Origin: Paenibacillus glycanilyticus NBRC 16618
Lineage (GTDB): Bacteria > Bacillota > Bacilli > Paenibacillales > Paenibacillaceae
Reading direction: 5' to 3'
DNA length: 64,000 nucleotides
Assembly: GCF_004000805.1 (NCBI RefSeq)
Contig: NZ_BILY01000033.1
Coordinates: forward strand, 17,946 to 81,945
The translations under genes were made by a program, and so were the position numbers. Under the pieces are notes generated by a model, which was given only the letters and a program-made list of their open reading frames with translations, was not told the origin of the DNA and did no database searches. Of this stretch, positions 49,155 to 58,341 are shown one piece after another. Every line of letters begins with the position of its first letter. Position 1 is the stretch's first letter.

Positions 49155-51239
49155 TCACTGCCCTTCCTGTGGGTTCAATCTTGGACCAAACCGCGAGAAG
49201 TCGATATCCTGCCAGCCAAGCCGGTAGGCCTGAGAAGCCGGCAGCAAGCGGTAGTCTCCCGCTGCTTCGTCCACAAAACCGGCAGGTGCCAGTATCGTCT
49301 GCGCATCAAGCTTTCCATCCGCGAGCGAACGCCAGGAGTCCCAATGATACAGCTTCCCCCAGACCTTGCTCTCGCCAACCGCCGGAAACGGCAGCTCCTC
49401 GCTGGTCACAAGCGGAGGCTCGCCGCCTCGCCAGTATAAATTACAGTCAGCCGAGGCCAGCCGCTCATCGCTCCAATTCACATGCGCGTACATGTATCCC
49501 GAATTCGATACGATGTTCGAACGGATAACAATATCCCTATTGCTCTCGCCAGCCATTTCCTGCGTGCCAAAGGCGCATTCCGATTCGTTATTCGCGATTA
49601 AGTTGTTGATAATCCGGTTGCCGATTCCTTTCGAGAATATAGCCATCCACAGCTTGCCTTCTCCCGTCTGGTACAAATGATCAAGAAGATTATGGGTCAC
49701 CTCCACATCGCTTGAAGCATCATCCAGATAAATACCGAATCCGAAGGAAAAATGGATGCCGCTATGATGAAGGCGGTTGCCATAAATCGCGTTGCCCCGG
49801 CCGATTCCCCAGGATTCAATGATGCCTCCGTCCTGGCTGTCGGTCATGACATTGGACAGGTCGTTATGACGAATGACATTGTTGCGGGTGAACAGAAACG
49901 AAGCATGATTATCCCAGGTTACGGGAACTCCCCAAAGCTCCTGCGGCATCCGCTGGTAGCGAAGACCCTTCATCGATATCCCGTAACGGGGCATGTTCGC
50001 TATCCGGTTATGAGCAATTTCATTATCTCCGCTCTGATACAGCACAATGCCGCTGCCATGACCAACAAGCTCGCCGCCATCCGTGATGATATTGTCCGTT
50101 ATGCAATGCCCTTTGTTCCGATAAGCGGCAAGCTGATCTTGAAAAGCTCCTTCTCCCGGCGCATAGCCCGAGGCATAGATGCCGGTATGCCCCATCCGCT
50201 CGATCCGGTTGCGAAGCAGCCGCACGCCTTCAACGCTGCGGTCGAGATAGACCCCGCATGTTCCGGAATTTCGAATAACGCAGTCCGAAACCTCGATTCC
50301 GCGGGCATTCCGCATGTATACGATACCGTTCCGGTTCTCATCGGGCTCCGCGTTGTCCATGCCGGGCTCTTCCCGCATCATCCGAAAGTCCTCCGTAAAG
50401 TCCGTGCAGGCAAACGTCAGTCCCGAGAATGTAAGTCCGGACACCCTCTCCGCATCACTATCTCCTTGGATATGCAAAATTCGGCCGACAGCCGGAGCAA
50501 CCACCCGCTCATGAAGCGGCGACCCGCTTCGCGGCCGGTAATACAGCAAGCCTGCCGCCTCATCCAGATGGAATTGGCCAGGCTCCCGCAGAAAGGCACG
50601 CGAGCCCTGCAAGTAATAACGGGAGCCTTCTCCAATTTCCCAGCAGCTAGGCCGTTTAAATAAAATCTTGCCCTCTTTCATTCCGGCCACCGGAATGGTC
50701 TCCGCGAACCAGTTCGCTTCGCCGCCGCCCGGCCATACATAAATCTGCAAGCTATCCGCGTCCTCCTTCGGAATATCCGGAAACTCCCCTTCCTCATAGC
50801 GGATGCCGGCCCGTCCGTCTTCTTCGAGCGGAAGCGAGCGGTAATAACCGGAGGCAGGCATTCTCGCTTTCGAAATACGTCTGCCATCGGCGTACAAGGT
50901 ATGAAACCGCACTCCCTTCGGCACCTGCGCGGTCCATACTCCATTCCCCGCATCCTTCCATTCGGACAGGACTTTCCCGCCAATCAACTCCGCTGTCCGC
51001 CCCTCCGCATTGCGGTATGTAACAAGGCAGCGTTCCCCTCCTGCATCGCCGCTTCCAAACCGGAGAGGTTCATCAAGCGTATAGGTCCCTTCTCCCACAA
51101 TAACGGTTATTCCGCCGGTCACCCCTTTTTTCACCATAGAACGAACGGTCGCCTGAGCCTCCCGAATACTGCGAAACGGCTTCTCCTCGCTTCCGTCCCC
51201 ATGATCATTTCCCCATGCGCTTACATAGATTTCAAGCAT
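49155..51239 (-). CDS. Parallel beta-helix protein, possible polysaccharide-active enzyme
   Basis: 694 residues without signal peptide, so cytoplasmic. It opens EIYVSAWGNDHGDGSEEKPF, then an Ig-like/beta region and a long right-handed beta-helix (about 280-600) with repeated units such as GIEVSDCVIRNSGTCGVYLD, NEIAHNRIANMPRYGISM and DVEVTHNLLDHLYQTG. The opening is shared with GH120 and DUF1565-type proteins, but catalytic residues could not be assigned. The ATG at 51239 has AGGCGGTGG upstream. It is divergent from a membrane AraC regulator and ABC transporter, so it probably acts on the imported oligosaccharide. Confidence 0.8.
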   Translation of the reverse strand: MLEIYVSAWGNDHGDGSEEKPFRSIREAQATVRSMVKKGVTGGITVIVGEGTYTLDEPLRFGSGDAGGERCLVTYRNAEGRTAELIGGKVLSEWKDAGNGVWTAQVPKGVRFHTLYADGRRISKARMPASGYYRSLPLEEDGRAGIRYEEGEFPDIPKEDADSLQIYVWPGGGEANWFAETIPVAGMKEGKILFKRPSCWEIGEGSRYYLQGSRAFLREPGQFHLDEAAGLLYYRPRSGSPLHERVVAPAVGRILHIQGDSDAERVSGLTFSGLTFACTDFTEDFRMMREEPGMDNAEPDENRNGIVYMRNARGIEVSDCVIRNSGTCGVYLDRSVEGVRLLRNRIERMGHTGIYASGYAPGEGAFQDQLAAYRNKGHCITDNIITDGGELVGHGSGIVLYQSGDNEIAHNRIANMPRYGISMKGLRYQRMPQELWGVPVTWDNHASFLFTRNNVIRHNDLSNVMTDSQDGGIIESWGIGRGNAIYGNRLHHSGIHFSFGFGIYLDDASSDVEVTHNLLDHLYQTGEGKLWMAIFSKGIGNRIINNLIANNESECAFGTQEMAGESNRDIVIRSNIVSNSGYMYAHVNWSDERLASADCNLYWRGGEPPLVTSEELPFPAVGESKVWGKLYHWDSWRSLADGKLDAQTILAPAGFVDEAAGDYRLLPASQAYRLGWQDIDFSRFGPRLNPQEGQ

Positions 51240-51387
51240 CGCCCCACCGCCTTTTGCCTGCTGTTTGACTTCACACTGCCACAGCATACGCCATACTGTA
51301 AACTGCACAAAACGCTAAAAAGCGTACGATATCCGGTTCACTGCTTTCCAAGGTGATTCCGGCCAAAATAACCCTTGCGCAACGGTT

Positions 51388-51409
51388 TGGCAGCGTTTAC
51401 AACTATACA
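51388..51409 (+). promoter_or_regulatory. cre site at the promoter of the membrane AraC regulator
   Basis: Minus-strand TTGTAAACGCTGCCA (51388-51402) fits the CcpA consensus WTGNAANCGNWNNCW at every position and lies next to a TATACA -10 box at 51404-51409. Catabolite repression of the locus is predicted. Confidence 0.6.
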
Positions 51410-51447
51410 TAGAGAGACTACATGCTGGATAAAGGGGCAGGATACTC

Positions 51448-53775
51448 ATGAAAGCGTACGGCTACTTTACCTCGAAAAAATATTTCAAGCGCGTGTTATT
51501 TTCAATCATGCTGACGATGGCTCTAATCCTTACCGGCTTGTCCGCAGCCAATACGTACCTGCTCGAGCGGTCCGTCAAGCATGTCCAGGAGGACGCGAAC
51601 CTCAAGGTGTTGACCCAGACCCAATACAACCTCTCTTATATGAACGAAATCATCGTCCACCTGTCTACCTTCGCTTTTCGCGATAACGCCTTGATTCCGC
51701 TGATGTTCAGCAACAACCTGCCCAAAATGGACTATATCCGCGGCTATCAGCAAATGTACAATATGCTTGAAAGCTCCTCGTTCCTGCATTCGATGGCGGT
51801 CTATAACGCTTCAACCCGGGAGCTGTACGGCTCCTCCAGCGATTTCCTGGTAGATGGCGGCACGACAAAAAGCAGCATCCTCGAATGGCTGCTCCATTCC
51901 TCGGAAGGTTCTTTGCCGGCATCCCGGCTCATCCCGTTCAGCTTCCAGCATTCCAACCAGATTGATGCCTTTGCGTTTATCGTCACGGATTCGTATGGTC
52001 CGTTCACCCCAAGCCAATCGGCTATTATATTGTTCATCAAGCCCGACTGGGTATTCGACAGCTTAAGCAAGCTGAACGGCATAAGCAGCGGGAGCAGCGG
52101 CGAGATTCTGATCCGAACGTCCGGCGGGCAGCTGTTCGACAGCGGCCATTCCCGGCAGACCCTGCCTCTCGATCAAGCAAGCATAGGCAAGCTGATACAA
52201 GCACCTAACGAGGCGACCGGAGCATCGAACGATTCCGGCTTCGTGATCGGCAATTCCGGCGGGCAAAAGGTGATGGTTACGTACCTGCACGGCATCGGCG
52301 ACTGGACGATTCTGTACATTCAGCCTTACAAGGAGATCATGAAGGCCGTCTCGGATATGCGGACCCGTAATTTCGCGCTGACCGGCGCTTTTATCCTGCT
52401 CTCCATCGGAATCTCCGTCTGGCTGAGCTACAAGCTGTACGGTCCAATCGAAGGAATGCTGAAGCGGATTCTCCCGCATATGAGGAATGCCGCCCCGGAT
52501 TCGGGCAAGCGCAACGAATTGGATGCCATGGGCGATCTTTACGAGCAGCTCTCCGGACAGCTGCAGGAGATCAGCTCGGAGCAGATTGTTCGCAAATACT
52601 ATATCCGCAAGTTTTTGACCGATAACCGCAGCCTTTCCGAGCTGGATATGAGGCAGCTGATCAGAAAGCACGAGCTGCAGCTGGCGCCAAGCGGGCCGTA
52701 TATGGTTTGCACGCTCCGGTTCGACCGGTACGATGAATACGACCGAAGGACATCCTCCGGCATGAAGAAGCTGCATAGCTTTGCGGTTATGAATATCGCG
52801 AAGGAAGTGCTGTCGCGGGCTTTCCGCTGCGAGATGGTCGATATGCAGGAGGATCATTTCACCATCCTGCTGTCCGGCAAGGAAGAGCTGCTTGATCCGG
52901 CAGCGGTCAAACCCGCTATCTTCGATGTCCAGCAGATTCTCGAGCGTTATTACAACCTCTCTCTCACTTGCGGGATCGGCGAAACCGTTACCCAGCTGAC
53001 CCAGCTGTCCGCAAGCTATTACCAGTCCTATCAGCTTAGCCAGTATAGTATTCTAATGGGCTACAAAGCGATTATAGAAACACAGGATATACGTACAAAT
53101 CTCGAGAACAAGCAAAAGTCTCTGTCAGGCGACGTGGAGAAAAAGCTGTCCGAGGCCATCAAGAAAGGCAAGCTGACCGAAGCCGGCAGCGAGCTGGAAC
53201 GGGCTTTTGCCTTGCTGGCCGCGCTGCAGCTGGAGGATATGAGAAGAGCGATCGCCGATATGGCCTGGATTATCAAAAACGCGGCGGCCGAGATTACGAG
53301 CAACCGCATTACCCAGCTGTCCGTCGACATCGAACGCATCCCGCTCCTGCCGCAGGATTACTATACGCTGGATGAGCTTCATCTCGCTTTTCTGTCCCTC
53401 TGCACCGCGATATGCGAGGAAGCGAAGCCCTCCAGCATGGAGCGCAACGAAATGATTATCGAAACCGTGAAGGAGCTCATCTGGCAAAAATACAGCGACT
53501 ACAACTTGAGCCAGCAATCCATCGCCTCAACCGTCAAATTAAGCTCCGCTTACGTCGGCAAGCTGTTTAAGGACAGCTGCGGAATGACCATTACGGAATA
53601 TCTCAACGACGTCCGCCTGCGCCGGGCGCAGGAGCTGCTGCTCAAGGAGGACGGCACCATTACCGAGATTATGGAGAAGGTCGGGTACGGCAACCAGAGC
53701 TATTTTTTCCGCCTATTCAAAAGCAAGTTCGGCACGACGCCTAAGGAATTCCGCATAAAAAAATCAATCTCCTGA
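51448..53775 (+). CDS. Membrane-bound AraC-family regulator
   Basis: 775-residue one-protein sensor-regulator. A first span (VLFSIMLTMALILTGLSA) and a second near 304-325 (NFALTGAFILLSIGISVWLS) enclose an extracellular sensory domain of about 270 residues. A cytoplasmic linker of about 340 residues follows; the AraC domain is at about 675-770 (LSQQSIASTVKLSSAYVGKL, ITEIMEKVGYGNQSYFFRLF). No kinase or receiver domain is present. AraC proteins of this layout control adjacent sugar-uptake genes. The ATG at 51448 is preceded by GGGGCAGGA. Divergent from the beta-helix gene and followed by permease genes after a terminator. Confidence 0.9.
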   Translation: MKAYGYFTSKKYFKRVLFSIMLTMALILTGLSAANTYLLERSVKHVQEDANLKVLTQTQYNLSYMNEIIVHLSTFAFRDNALIPLMFSNNLPKMDYIRGYQQMYNMLESSSFLHSMAVYNASTRELYGSSSDFLVDGGTTKSSILEWLLHSSEGSLPASRLIPFSFQHSNQIDAFAFIVTDSYGPFTPSQSAIILFIKPDWVFDSLSKLNGISSGSSGEILIRTSGGQLFDSGHSRQTLPLDQASIGKLIQAPNEATGASNDSGFVIGNSGGQKVMVTYLHGIGDWTILYIQPYKEIMKAVSDMRTRNFALTGAFILLSIGISVWLSYKLYGPIEGMLKRILPHMRNAAPDSGKRNELDAMGDLYEQLSGQLQEISSEQIVRKYYIRKFLTDNRSLSELDMRQLIRKHELQLAPSGPYMVCTLRFDRYDEYDRRTSSGMKKLHSFAVMNIAKEVLSRAFRCEMVDMQEDHFTILLSGKEELLDPAAVKPAIFDVQQILERYYNLSLTCGIGETVTQLTQLSASYYQSYQLSQYSILMGYKAIIETQDIRTNLENKQKSLSGDVEKKLSEAIKKGKLTEAGSELERAFALLAALQLEDMRRAIADMAWIIKNAAAEITSNRITQLSVDIERIPLLPQDYYTLDELHLAFLSLCTAICEEAKPSSMERNEMIIETVKELIWQKYSDYNLSQQSIASTVKLSSAYVGKLFKDSCGMTITEYLNDVRLRRAQELLLKEDGTITEIMEKVGYGNQSYFFRLFKSKFGTTPKEFRIKKSIS

Positions 53776-53783
53776 AGCTAAGC

Positions 53784-53818
53784 CGCCTGTTTCCTCCCAA
53801 GGAAGCAGGCGTTTTTTT
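53784..53818 (+). terminator. Terminator after the AraC regulator gene
   Basis: CGCCTG-TTCC and GGAA-CAGGCG pair, followed by seven T residues. Confidence 0.88.
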
Positions 53819-53838
53819 GCTGCCGCAAGCGGGATAAA

Positions 53839-53880
53839 ACAGTTATTCGCAATAAGTACAGCCCGCTTCTACAGTTATTC
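53839..53880 (+). promoter_or_regulatory. Direct repeats upstream of the ABC transporter operon
   Basis: ACAGTTATTC occurs at 53839-53848 and 53871-53880, 32 bp apart (about three helical turns), with further A-rich similarity after each. Probable binding site of the adjacent AraC regulator. Confidence 0.5.
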
Positions 53881-53952
53881 AAACAATGAACTCTATCCGG
53901 CCCGGTTCGGGTCATGGCATGCTGGACTCATCAAAGATTGGAGGAGATTCAC

Positions 53953-54945
53953 TTGCCTAACATCCCGCCTGCCGGTCTACCAAGCAGCCACGAGCAGCCA
54001 GCAGCCCCTGTTCCCGTTAAACGCAAAAGCTGGCTTGCCAAAGAGCTCTGGCATATCCGGCGAAACCGCGAGCTGATCCTGCTTGCCCTCCCAGGCGTCT
54101 TATTCAAACTGATCATTGCCTATTTGCCTATGGTCGGGCTGATCCTGGCCTTCAAATACTTCCGGTATGACCAAGGCATATTCGGCAGCAAATGGGTTGG
54201 CTTCGACAACTTCGAGTTTCTGTTCAAAGCGCAGGATGCCTTCCGCATTATACGCAATACGCTGCTGTACAACTTTACGTACATCCTGCTCACGATGGCG
54301 GTCTCGCTCCTCATGGCCCTTCTGCTTAACGAGCTGACCAGCAAGCTGATCAAGGTGTACCAGACGACCTTGTTCCTTCCTTATTTCATCTCCATGGTGC
54401 TGGTCGGCTATATCGGCAACGCTTTTCTCGACTTCCAGAACGGGTACTTGAACACGATCCTTGAATTGTTCGGCCAGAAGGGCCATAACTGGTACCTCGA
54501 GACAACGCCGTGGATCTTTATCCTTCCGCTTGTCGCCCTCTGGAAAGGAGTCGGCTTCTCCACGCTCGTCTACTTCGCCGGCATTACGGGAATCAGCACC
54601 GATTATTACGAAGCAGCCCGGCTGGACGGAGCTTCCCGCGTGCAGATGATGACCCGGATTACGCTGCCGCTTCTGAAGCCGCTCGTTATCATTTTGTTTA
54701 TTTTAGGTCTCGGCAATATTTTCAGAGGAGATTTCGGGCTGCATTACTTTGTTCCGAATAACGTCGGCCCTAACTTCCCTACCACGGACATTATCGATAC
54801 CTACGTCTACCGCGCCTTAACGAAGCTTGGGGACATCAACTCCGCCGCCGCGGTCGGATTCCTGCAATCCGTCGTTGGGCTTGTGACCGTCGTAACCGCG
54901 AACCTGATCGTCCGCCGCATTGACAAAGACAATGCGCTTTTCTGA
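53953..54945 (+). CDS. ABC transporter permease, LplB type
   Basis: 330-residue membrane subunit. A Pro-rich N-terminus leads to LILLALPGVLFKLIIAYLPM and LILAFKYFRYDQGIFGS; the EAA loop is YEAARLDGASRVQMMTRITL. The start is TTG at 53953 behind GGAGGAGA; a frame from 53914 lacks a ribosome site. First gene of a three-gene importer operon under the membrane AraC regulator. Confidence 0.92.
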   Translation: MPNIPPAGLPSSHEQPAAPVPVKRKSWLAKELWHIRRNRELILLALPGVLFKLIIAYLPMVGLILAFKYFRYDQGIFGSKWVGFDNFEFLFKAQDAFRIIRNTLLYNFTYILLTMAVSLLMALLLNELTSKLIKVYQTTLFLPYFISMVLVGYIGNAFLDFQNGYLNTILELFGQKGHNWYLETTPWIFILPLVALWKGVGFSTLVYFAGITGISTDYYEAARLDGASRVQMMTRITLPLLKPLVIILFILGLGNIFRGDFGLHYFVPNNVGPNFPTTDIIDTYVYRALTKLGDINSAAAVGFLQSVVGLVTVVTANLIVRRIDKDNALF

Positions 54946-54965
54946 CCGAGGAGGCCTGCCTACCC

Positions 54966-55844
54966 ATGAAAATCAAAATCGCCGATATCGTCATTAACCT
55001 GTATTTCCTGATTGTTTGTCTGCTTATTGCCATGCCTTTTGTTCTCGTTATCGCGATCTCGCTGAGCTCGGAGAACAGCCTGCATCAGTTCGGCTATCAA
55101 TTCCTGCCCAAGGAATGGAGCCTTGAGGCTTACCGGATTGTGTTCGAGAAACCCGAACCTTTGCTTAGAGGGTACGGGGTGACGATTGCGATTACCGTCA
55201 TTGGTACCGTGCTGTCGCTCTTCATGACCGCCTTGATGGCTTATCCGATCTCGCGCAGCGACTTCCGCTATCAACGGCCGCTTACGTTCTACGTCTTCTT
55301 CACGATGCTGTTCAACGGCGGACTTATTCCGTTCTACATTCTGATGACGCAATATTTGCATCTGAAAAACACGCTGGCCGCCCTGATCATTCCCGCCGTG
55401 ATGAGCCCGTTCAACATCATGATTATGAAAGGCTTCCTCGACAAAATTTCGAGAGAAATCATCGAATCCGCAAAGGTGGACGGGGCAAAGGAATACCGGA
55501 TCTTCTTCATCATCATTTTGCCGCTCTCCACGCCCGCCTTGGCCACGCTTGGCTTGTTCATTGCTTTCGGGTATTGGAACGAATGGTTTAACGCCCTTCT
55601 CTTCATCGACAACGACAAATACGTACCGCTTCAGCTGCTGCTCGTCCGGATCTTATCGCAAGCGGAGTTTCTGGCAAACTCGCCAATGGCCGAGGTGGCG
55701 GATAAGCTGAAATTTGCGCAGTTCCCTACGCTGACCGTTCGGATGGCGATGGCCATCGTGGCCAGCGGGCCGATGCTGGTGATCTTCCCCTTTTTCCAGA
55801 AGTATTTCGTCAAAGGGTTAACGGTTGGTTCTTTGAAGGGATGA
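54966..55844 (+). CDS. ABC transporter permease, YtcP type
   Basis: 292 residues, about six spans; begins KIADIVINLYFLIVCLLIAMPFVL in outline, EAA loop IESAKVDGAKEYRIFFIIIL (Ser replaces the first Ala), ending FVKGLTVGSLKG as in YtcP/LplC proteins. GAGGAGG lies upstream of the ATG, 20 bp after the partner gene. Confidence 0.92.
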   Translation: MKIKIADIVINLYFLIVCLLIAMPFVLVIAISLSSENSLHQFGYQFLPKEWSLEAYRIVFEKPEPLLRGYGVTIAITVIGTVLSLFMTALMAYPISRSDFRYQRPLTFYVFFTMLFNGGLIPFYILMTQYLHLKNTLAALIIPAVMSPFNIMIMKGFLDKISREIIESAKVDGAKEYRIFFIIILPLSTPALATLGLFIAFGYWNEWFNALLFIDNDKYVPLQLLLVRILSQAEFLANSPMAEVADKLKFAQFPTLTVRMAMAIVASGPMLVIFPFFQKYFVKGLTVGSLKG

Positions 55845-55870
55845 CAATCAAAAGCCCATGCTTTCGAAGC

Positions 55871-55917
55871 AAGAATTGCCACAAAAAGCGTGTGTCAATT
55901 CTTTTTAGGAGGTGATC
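55871..55917 (+). promoter_or_regulatory. Hairpin followed by extended Shine-Dalgarno-like sequence
   Basis: AAGAATTG (55871-55878) pairs with CAATTCTT (55896-55903). Right after it AGGAGGTGATCC (55906-55917) is a 12-nt match to the complement of the 16S rRNA 3' end, yet no start codon lies at usual distance and the binding-protein start is 84 nt further. It may be a STAB-SD-like ribosome-binding mRNA stabiliser at a processed 5' end. Confidence 0.4.
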
Positions 55918-56000
55918 CGCACACTTTTGCGCGGCTTAAGAAGGTCTGCTTCACGGCGTGTAGTAATAATAAAACAGGAACGATAATTGGAGGGTTTACG

Positions 56001-57563
56001 GTGAACAACAACAAAAAAAGATTGTTCGCAACGCTGCTGTCGGTCATCTTATTGTTTGGCATTCTCGCAGCCTGTTCCAGCAACAATAACGGCAATAACA
56101 ACAAAGCTCCAACGCCTTCGGCGGAACCGTCAACCGCGGCCAGCGATACGCCTGCCGAGTCAACGGAGCCGGCTCTGGATCCTGTTAAGCTTACATTCCT
56201 TTATCCGGTAGCGGCTGATCCCGGTCCGGATCAAAAGCTCGTTAACGACGAGATCAACAAATACTTGAAGGAAAAGATCAACGCCACCGTCGAATTGAAA
56301 CCGCTCACCTTCGACGAATACGAGCCGAAGCTGAACGCGATGCTCGCGGCGAACGAGAACTTCGACATTGCCTGGAGCTCCAAGGGCTGGCTTGGCAACT
56401 ATCAGCCTTATATCGACCGCGGCGCTTATCATGAAATTACGGATGACATGATTGCCAAGTATGCTCCCGAAGCACGCGCGAATATCCCGGATAAATTCTG
56501 GCCGGATATGCTTGCCGCCGACGGCAAGGTGTACGGCTTCCCGATCTATCAAGTAGCGGCGAAGCAAAAGAGCTTGATTATCCAGAAACGTTTTATCGAC
56601 AAATACAATCTTGACGTCTCCAGCATCCATACCTACAGCGATATCGAGCCGTTCCTGCAAACCTTGAAGGAAAACGAGCCGGATGTCGTGCCGCTTGGTC
56701 TCGCGCAAAACTCCAGAGGCATGTATATCGACCCAACCGTTGCAGGCACGGACGGCTCCCCGGTTTACTATAAAAAAGACGATTCAGCTTACACGCTGTC
56801 GACGTTCCTGAACACGGCCAATGACCGTCTTCCATACTTCCAGAAGCTGCATGAATGGTACGAGAAGGGCTATATCAACCAGGACGCTCCCGTCCTCCAG
56901 AACATTAACGACTTGAAGGCAAAAGGCAACGTTGCGGTATCGATCGAGTTCACTTCGAAGCCTGGCGGCGAGATTGGCGAAAAAGCGATCAACGGCGGCA
57001 ACGATGTCGTATATGTTCCAATCTCCGAGAGCTATTTCACGGGTATCGCAAGCGCCATGCATGTCATCAACAAAAACTCGAAAAATCCGGAACGCGCCCT
57101 TATGCTTATCAACCTATTGAATACGGATAAATACTTGTATAACCTGATCTGCAACGGGATTGAAGGCAAGCATTACAAAAAAGTCGACGACCAGTACATC
57201 GAGCCGATCGAAGGCTCCGGTTACGCGCCTAACGGCGACTGGGTATTCGGCAACCAATTTAACGCTTATCTGAAGCCGGGCATGGCTGCGGATACATGGC
57301 AGAAGACCATTGAGCTGAACGACAACGCCGTCGTTCTGGCGAGCAGCGGCTTTACGGTAAACGAGGAGAATTTCAAAGCGGAGGTCGCCAACATCAACGC
57401 GGTGAAGAACGAATACGAAACCGCGCTGGAGACCGGCGCCGTTGATCCTAACAAAGTGCTGCCGGAATATATCTCGAAGCTGAAAGCTTCCGGCGCGGAA
57501 AAGGTAGACGCGGAAGTGCAGAAGCAGTGGGATGCCTTCCTTGCGCAAAAAGGCCTGAAATAA
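56001..57563 (+). CDS. LplA-like solute-binding lipoprotein
   Basis: 520-residue lipoprotein. It starts at GTG 56001 with TTGGAGGG upstream; a frame from 55890 crosses non-coding hairpins. Signal peptide KKRLFATLLSVILLFGILA, lipobox A-A-C, then an Asn/Ser/Pro linker. The body has LTFLYPVAADPGPDQKLVND, IAWSSKGWLGNYQPYIDRGA and PISESYFTGIASAMHVINKN, typical of the long binding proteins paired with LplB/YtcP permeases. Last gene of the importer operon. Ligand unknown. Confidence 0.9.
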   Translation: MNNNKKRLFATLLSVILLFGILAACSSNNNGNNNKAPTPSAEPSTAASDTPAESTEPALDPVKLTFLYPVAADPGPDQKLVNDEINKYLKEKINATVELKPLTFDEYEPKLNAMLAANENFDIAWSSKGWLGNYQPYIDRGAYHEITDDMIAKYAPEARANIPDKFWPDMLAADGKVYGFPIYQVAAKQKSLIIQKRFIDKYNLDVSSIHTYSDIEPFLQTLKENEPDVVPLGLAQNSRGMYIDPTVAGTDGSPVYYKKDDSAYTLSTFLNTANDRLPYFQKLHEWYEKGYINQDAPVLQNINDLKAKGNVAVSIEFTSKPGGEIGEKAINGGNDVVYVPISESYFTGIASAMHVINKNSKNPERALMLINLLNTDKYLYNLICNGIEGKHYKKVDDQYIEPIEGSGYAPNGDWVFGNQFNAYLKPGMAADTWQKTIELNDNAVVLASSGFTVNEENFKAEVANINAVKNEYETALETGAVDPNKVLPEYISKLKASGAEKVDAEVQKQWDAFLAQKGLK

Positions 57564-57569
57564 TAGAAG

Positions 57570-57601
57570 CAGTCCCTCGGCATGCCGGGGGACTGTTTTT
57601 T
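57570..57601 (+). terminator. Terminator after the importer operon
   Basis: CAGTCCC-CGGC and GCCG-GGGACTG pair, followed by six T residues. Confidence 0.9.
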
Positions 57602-57698
57602 GGGTCAGGCATGGTTGCCGAATCCTGTTTTGCGCTGTGCGCTGTGCTGTGATTCTCTTTTAGCCTGCAAAAGTTGTTCCTTACGGCTTCGCCCCGCT

Positions 57699-58220
57699 CT
57701 AGCGGAGCGCGCCATACTCCCGAAGCAAGCTCGCCACGTTCTCGTGCCCCTGCTGAACAGCCAGCGACAATGGCGTGTCACCGCCATCCGCCGAGGCGTT
57801 TATATCCGCTCCATGCTCCATTAACAGGCGGATCATCTCCAGATTGTCATCATGGAAAGCCGCCGAGTGCAGGCAGGTATGGCCATTGCTGTCCAGGATT
57901 GTTGGATTTGCCCCTTTTGCAAGCAGCAGCTTAATGACTTCGAGACTCCGTTCCCCCGCGATCGCCGCATGCAGGGCCGTATTCGAAGGAATAAACGAAA
58001 TGCCGGAATGGGAGACGGCATTGACGTCTGCGCCTAACTCCAGCAATACACGTGTAACTTTCGCGTTGCCAAAATGCGCGGCATAGCCAAGCGGGGTAAG
58101 TCCGTCTTGATTCTCGGTATTGGCAAGCTGCGGATGGGCCTCAATCAGCTCTTGCGCTTTGGCTGCGTCGCCGCTCTGAGCCGCCTGGAACAGATCATTT
58201 ATGTAAGACTGTAACTCCAT
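57699..58220 (-). CDS. Ankyrin-repeat protein
   Basis: 173 residues with about four to five ankyrin repeats: DGLTPLGYAAHFGNAKVTRVL, NTALHAAIAGERSLEVIKLL, NGHTCLHSAAFHDDNLEMIR and GDTPLSLAVQQGHENVASLL. A protein-binding scaffold with no enzymatic domain. The ATG at 58220 follows GGAGG at 8 nt; the longer frame to 58328 crosses the terminator of the thioredoxin gene. Partner unknown. Confidence 0.88.
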   Translation of the reverse strand: MELQSYINDLFQAAQSGDAAKAQELIEAHPQLANTENQDGLTPLGYAAHFGNAKVTRVLLELGADVNAVSHSGISFIPSNTALHAAIAGERSLEVIKLLLAKGANPTILDSNGHTCLHSAAFHDDNLEMIRLLMEHGADINASADGGDTPLSLAVQQGHENVASLLREYGALR

Positions 58221-58298
58221 TCGTATAACCTCCATCTGGAAGATAATGAGCCTATTTGAACTTCTCCCAAGAACCTTCCAATTCCTGCCTGCTAATTG

Positions 58299-58325
58299 AA
58301 AAAGCCGGCCACATAAGTGACCGGC
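58299..58325 (-). terminator. Terminator after the MerR-thioredoxin operon
   Basis: GCCGGCCAC and GTGACCGGC pair with one wobble, followed by TTTTT on the minus strand. Confidence 0.88.
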
Positions 58326-58341
58326 CATTTCCCCTCACGCC

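Noticed and set aside
55890..56000. N-terminal extension of the binding protein at 56001
   Set aside because: The extra 37 codons precede a normal lipoprotein signal peptide that has its own GTG start and ribosome site, and they cover a hairpin and an SD-like sequence.
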